A stretch of 7,555 bases of DNA from Ruminococcaceae bacterium UBA1691 (GTDB lineage: Bacteria; Bacillota; Clostridia; Oscillospirales; Acutalibacteraceae): NCBI GenBank assembly GCA_002320555.1, contig DCJV01000111.1, positions 1-7,555 on the forward strand, written 5' to 3'. The position numbers and the translations under genes are program-made. Positions 6,327 through 7,555 of the stretch are shown here, one piece after another. The notes beneath the pieces were generated by a model. It did not search any database. It had not been told where the DNA came from and worked only from the letters and a program-made list of their open reading frames with translations. Within the stretch, counting starts at the first letter, position 1; every line of letters begins with the position of its first letter.

Positions 6327-6911
6327 CTACAGAACAGTGCCCATTATCCCATATTGGGAAAGATATCGGGCCGTTTGCGCAATGGGCAGGCCCATCACGT
6401 TAAAATAATCACCCTCGATGCCCTCTACCAGCACACAGCCATAGCCCTGAATGCCGTATGCGCCGGCCTTGTCCATCGGCTCGCCCGTGGCGATATAACG
6501 CCGGATTGTATCGTCGGACAGCGGATAAAAGCGCACATTGGAGGCGCAGGAAAAGGTCTCGCGCCTGCCGTTTTCCCCGGGGAGCGCGATGCATACGCCC
6601 GTATAGACCGTGTGGCTGCGCCCAGCGAGAGAACGAAGCATGGCAAAGGCATCCGCTTCACTCTTCGGCTTGCCGAGGACGAGGCCGTCGCGTACGACGA
6701 TCGTGTCCGCAGCGAGAACAATTTCATCCGCCGCGGCGTTTTGGACAACACAGTCCGCCTTTTGTCCGGCAAGCGCTTCCACAGCCTTGTCAACGGGGAG
6801 GGCGGGGTCAAAATGCTCCTCCATATCAGCGGGGCGAACCCAGAAGGAATAGCCTGCGTTCGACAGGATTTCCCGGCGTCGCGGAGAAGCGGAGGCAAGA
6901 ATCAGCTTCAT
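6327..6911 (-). CDS. maf: Maf-family nucleoside triphosphate pyrophosphatase
   Basis: Maf proteins are cytosolic house-cleaning enzymes that hydrolyse nucleoside triphosphates such as dTTP, UTP and modified pyrimidine nucleotides to monophosphates. The 194-residue length is standard. Visible motifs are the N-terminal ASASPRRREIL (6-16, phosphate binding), AADTIV with D69 as the expected catalytic aspartate (67-72), GKPKSEADAF (80-89), and GEPMDKAGAYGIQG (143-156). The DKAGAYGIQG form fits the dTTP/UTP pyrophosphatase (YhdE-type) group better than the 7-methyl-GTP group. The ATG has GGAG seven bases upstream. In Bacillus subtilis maf also lies next to mreB and its overexpression blocks septation, so the location is conserved. 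radC, which sits between maf and mreB in B. subtilis, is absent here. The gap to mreB carries its own promoter, so maf is probably not the driver of mre expression. Confidence 0.96.
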   Translation of the reverse strand: MKLILASASPRRREILSNAGYSFWVRPADMEEHFDPALPVDKAVEALAGQKADCVVQNAAADEIVLAADTIVVRDGLVLGKPKSEADAFAMLRSLAGRSHTVYTGVCIALPGENGRRETFSCASNVRFYPLSDDTIRRYIATGEPMDKAGAYGIQGYGCVLVEGIEGDYFNVMGLPIAQTARYLSQYGIMGTVL

Positions 6912-7023
6912 AATGGTTCTCCATTCACAATATGAGTGGTATCAGTTTTATTTTATTGGATTAATCTCATTTTAATTTTCAGCGAGGCGAATCATTCAGC
7001 CTACTTCCCATTTCCCCGGAACG

Positions 7024-7461
7024 CTATCTTCCGGTAGAACCGAAGCCGCCATCGCCGCGCTGCGTCTGTGCAAGGCTGTCCACTGTTTCAATGGGGGGGC
7101 AGCAGACGGGGAGGATGACGAGCTGCGCAATCCGTTCACCGGGCTGGATTTCATATGGCTCGTCGAACTGGTTAAGCAGGCCCACGCAAATTTCGCCCGT
7201 GTAATCGCCGTCGATGACGCCAACGCTGTTGGACAGCGCAATACCGTGCTTAATACCAAGCCCACTGCGCGCAAAGACGAACCCAGCCGTGCCTTCGGGC
7301 AGGCCGATTGCAATACCGATGGGGATAACAGCGTGCCCCCGTGCGGGAAGGCGGAGCGGCGCATCGATGCAGGCGCATAGGTCGAGCCCTGCGCTACCGG
7401 GCGTGGCCCGCTGTGGGATCATAGCGTCCGGACGGACTTTTTTGATTTTTAGGGTTGTCAT
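7024..7461 (-). CDS. dut: dUTP diphosphatase (dUTPase), trimeric type
   Basis: Hydrolyses dUTP to dUMP and pyrophosphate in the cytoplasm, which keeps uracil out of DNA and supplies dUMP for thymidylate synthesis. The protein is 145 residues, the normal size for the homotrimeric family, and all five family motifs are present in order: PGSAGLDL (21-28), ARSGLGIKHG (64-73), GVIDGDYTGE (81-90), PGERIAQLVI (107-116) and the C-terminal RGDGGFGSTGR (135-145). D84 in motif 3 is the expected catalytic aspartate; F140 in motif 5 is the residue that stacks on uracil. The ATG is preceded by AGGAGG at 8 bases, so the start is secure. It is the first gene of the set, 112 bases ahead of maf. A 6-bp inverted repeat overlaps its stop codon (7016-7034) but has no T-tract. 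Its intact catalytic motifs suggest a normal enzyme. Confidence 0.97.
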   Translation of the reverse strand: MTTLKIKKVRPDAMIPQRATPGSAGLDLCACIDAPLRLPARGHAVIPIGIAIGLPEGTAGFVFARSGLGIKHGIALSNSVGVIDGDYTGEICVGLLNQFDEPYEIQPGERIAQLVILPVCCPPIETVDSLAQTQRGDGGFGSTGR

Positions 7462-7480
7462 ATGGAGTGCCTCCTGCGTA

Positions 7481-7510
7481 AGAGTATGGGTTGTTTTGGT
7501 TTCAGTTCAA
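7481..7510 (-). promoter_or_regulatory. Weak candidate promoter upstream of dut
   Basis: TTGAAC (7505-7510), an 18-base spacer and TACTCT (7481-7486) lie 20-50 bases upstream of the dut ATG on the minus strand. The -35 box is reasonable, but the -10 matches the sigma-A consensus at only three of six positions. dut could equally be transcribed from a gene beyond the window edge. I see nothing else definite in 7462-7555. Confidence 0.22.
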
Positions 7511-7555
7511 ACAGACAAATGCTTTCCATCTGGAAATTTATTCCTGGACCATCTG

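Noticed and set aside
7016..7034. CCGGAA/TTCCGG inverted repeat over the dut stop codon as a terminator
   Set aside because: Only six base pairs and no T-tract on the minus strand.
7462..7555. Possible end of an upstream minus-strand gene, or start of a divergent plus-strand gene (ATG at 7462 with AGGG upstream), at the right edge
   Set aside because: More than one frame stays open over this short stretch on each strand and none shows a recognisable motif; the window is too short to decide.

Overview
The window reads as ordinary, well-conserved chromosomal core sequence from a rod-shaped Gram-positive anaerobe of the class Clostridia (Bacillota). My best guess is the Oscillospiraceae/Ruminococcaceae side; I cannot name a genus. 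The case rests on gene order (maf, mreB, mreC, mreD, a class B PBP, minD, mgsA), purine-rich AGGAG-type ribosome binding sites, a near-consensus sigma-A promoter, and AT-rich gaps between moderately GC-rich genes. All eight genes lie on the minus strand, so transcription runs from high to low coordinates.

Layout in transcription order: dut (dUTPase, 7461-7024) and maf (Maf nucleotide pyrophosphatase, 6911-6327) form a pair of nucleotide house-cleaning genes. A 214-base gap follows. It carries a strong sigma-A promoter (TTGAGA, 17-base spacer, TATAAT) and a GC-rich leader hairpin, and drives mreB (6112-5096), mreC (5047-4166) and mreD (start near 4125, end 3553). A hairpin with a short T-tract, probably a terminator or attenuator, lies after mreD. 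Next come the elongation transpeptidase PBP2 (3392-1320), minD (1291-557) and mgsA (487-83). No gene is visible in the first 82 or last 94 bases.

How the genes work together: MreB filaments, MreC, MreD and PBP2 are the side-wall elongation complex (elongasome/Rod complex). MinD-type ATPases normally place the division septum with MinC. MgsA is a methylglyoxal bypass enzyme that often trails this operon in Clostridia. Dut and Maf remove dUTP and non-canonical or excess nucleotides.

The notable point is that the Min module is reduced. minC is missing between pbp2 and minD, and minE and rodA are missing between minD and mgsA. The MinD protein also ends before the usual C-terminal membrane-targeting helix and has lost the acidic VRDAD-type surface that contacts MinC/MinE in E. 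coli. Its ATPase motifs remain intact. This suggests a MinD-like ATPase working without the standard partners. I found no mobile element, CRISPR array, RNA gene or clear sign of a wholly new multi-gene system.
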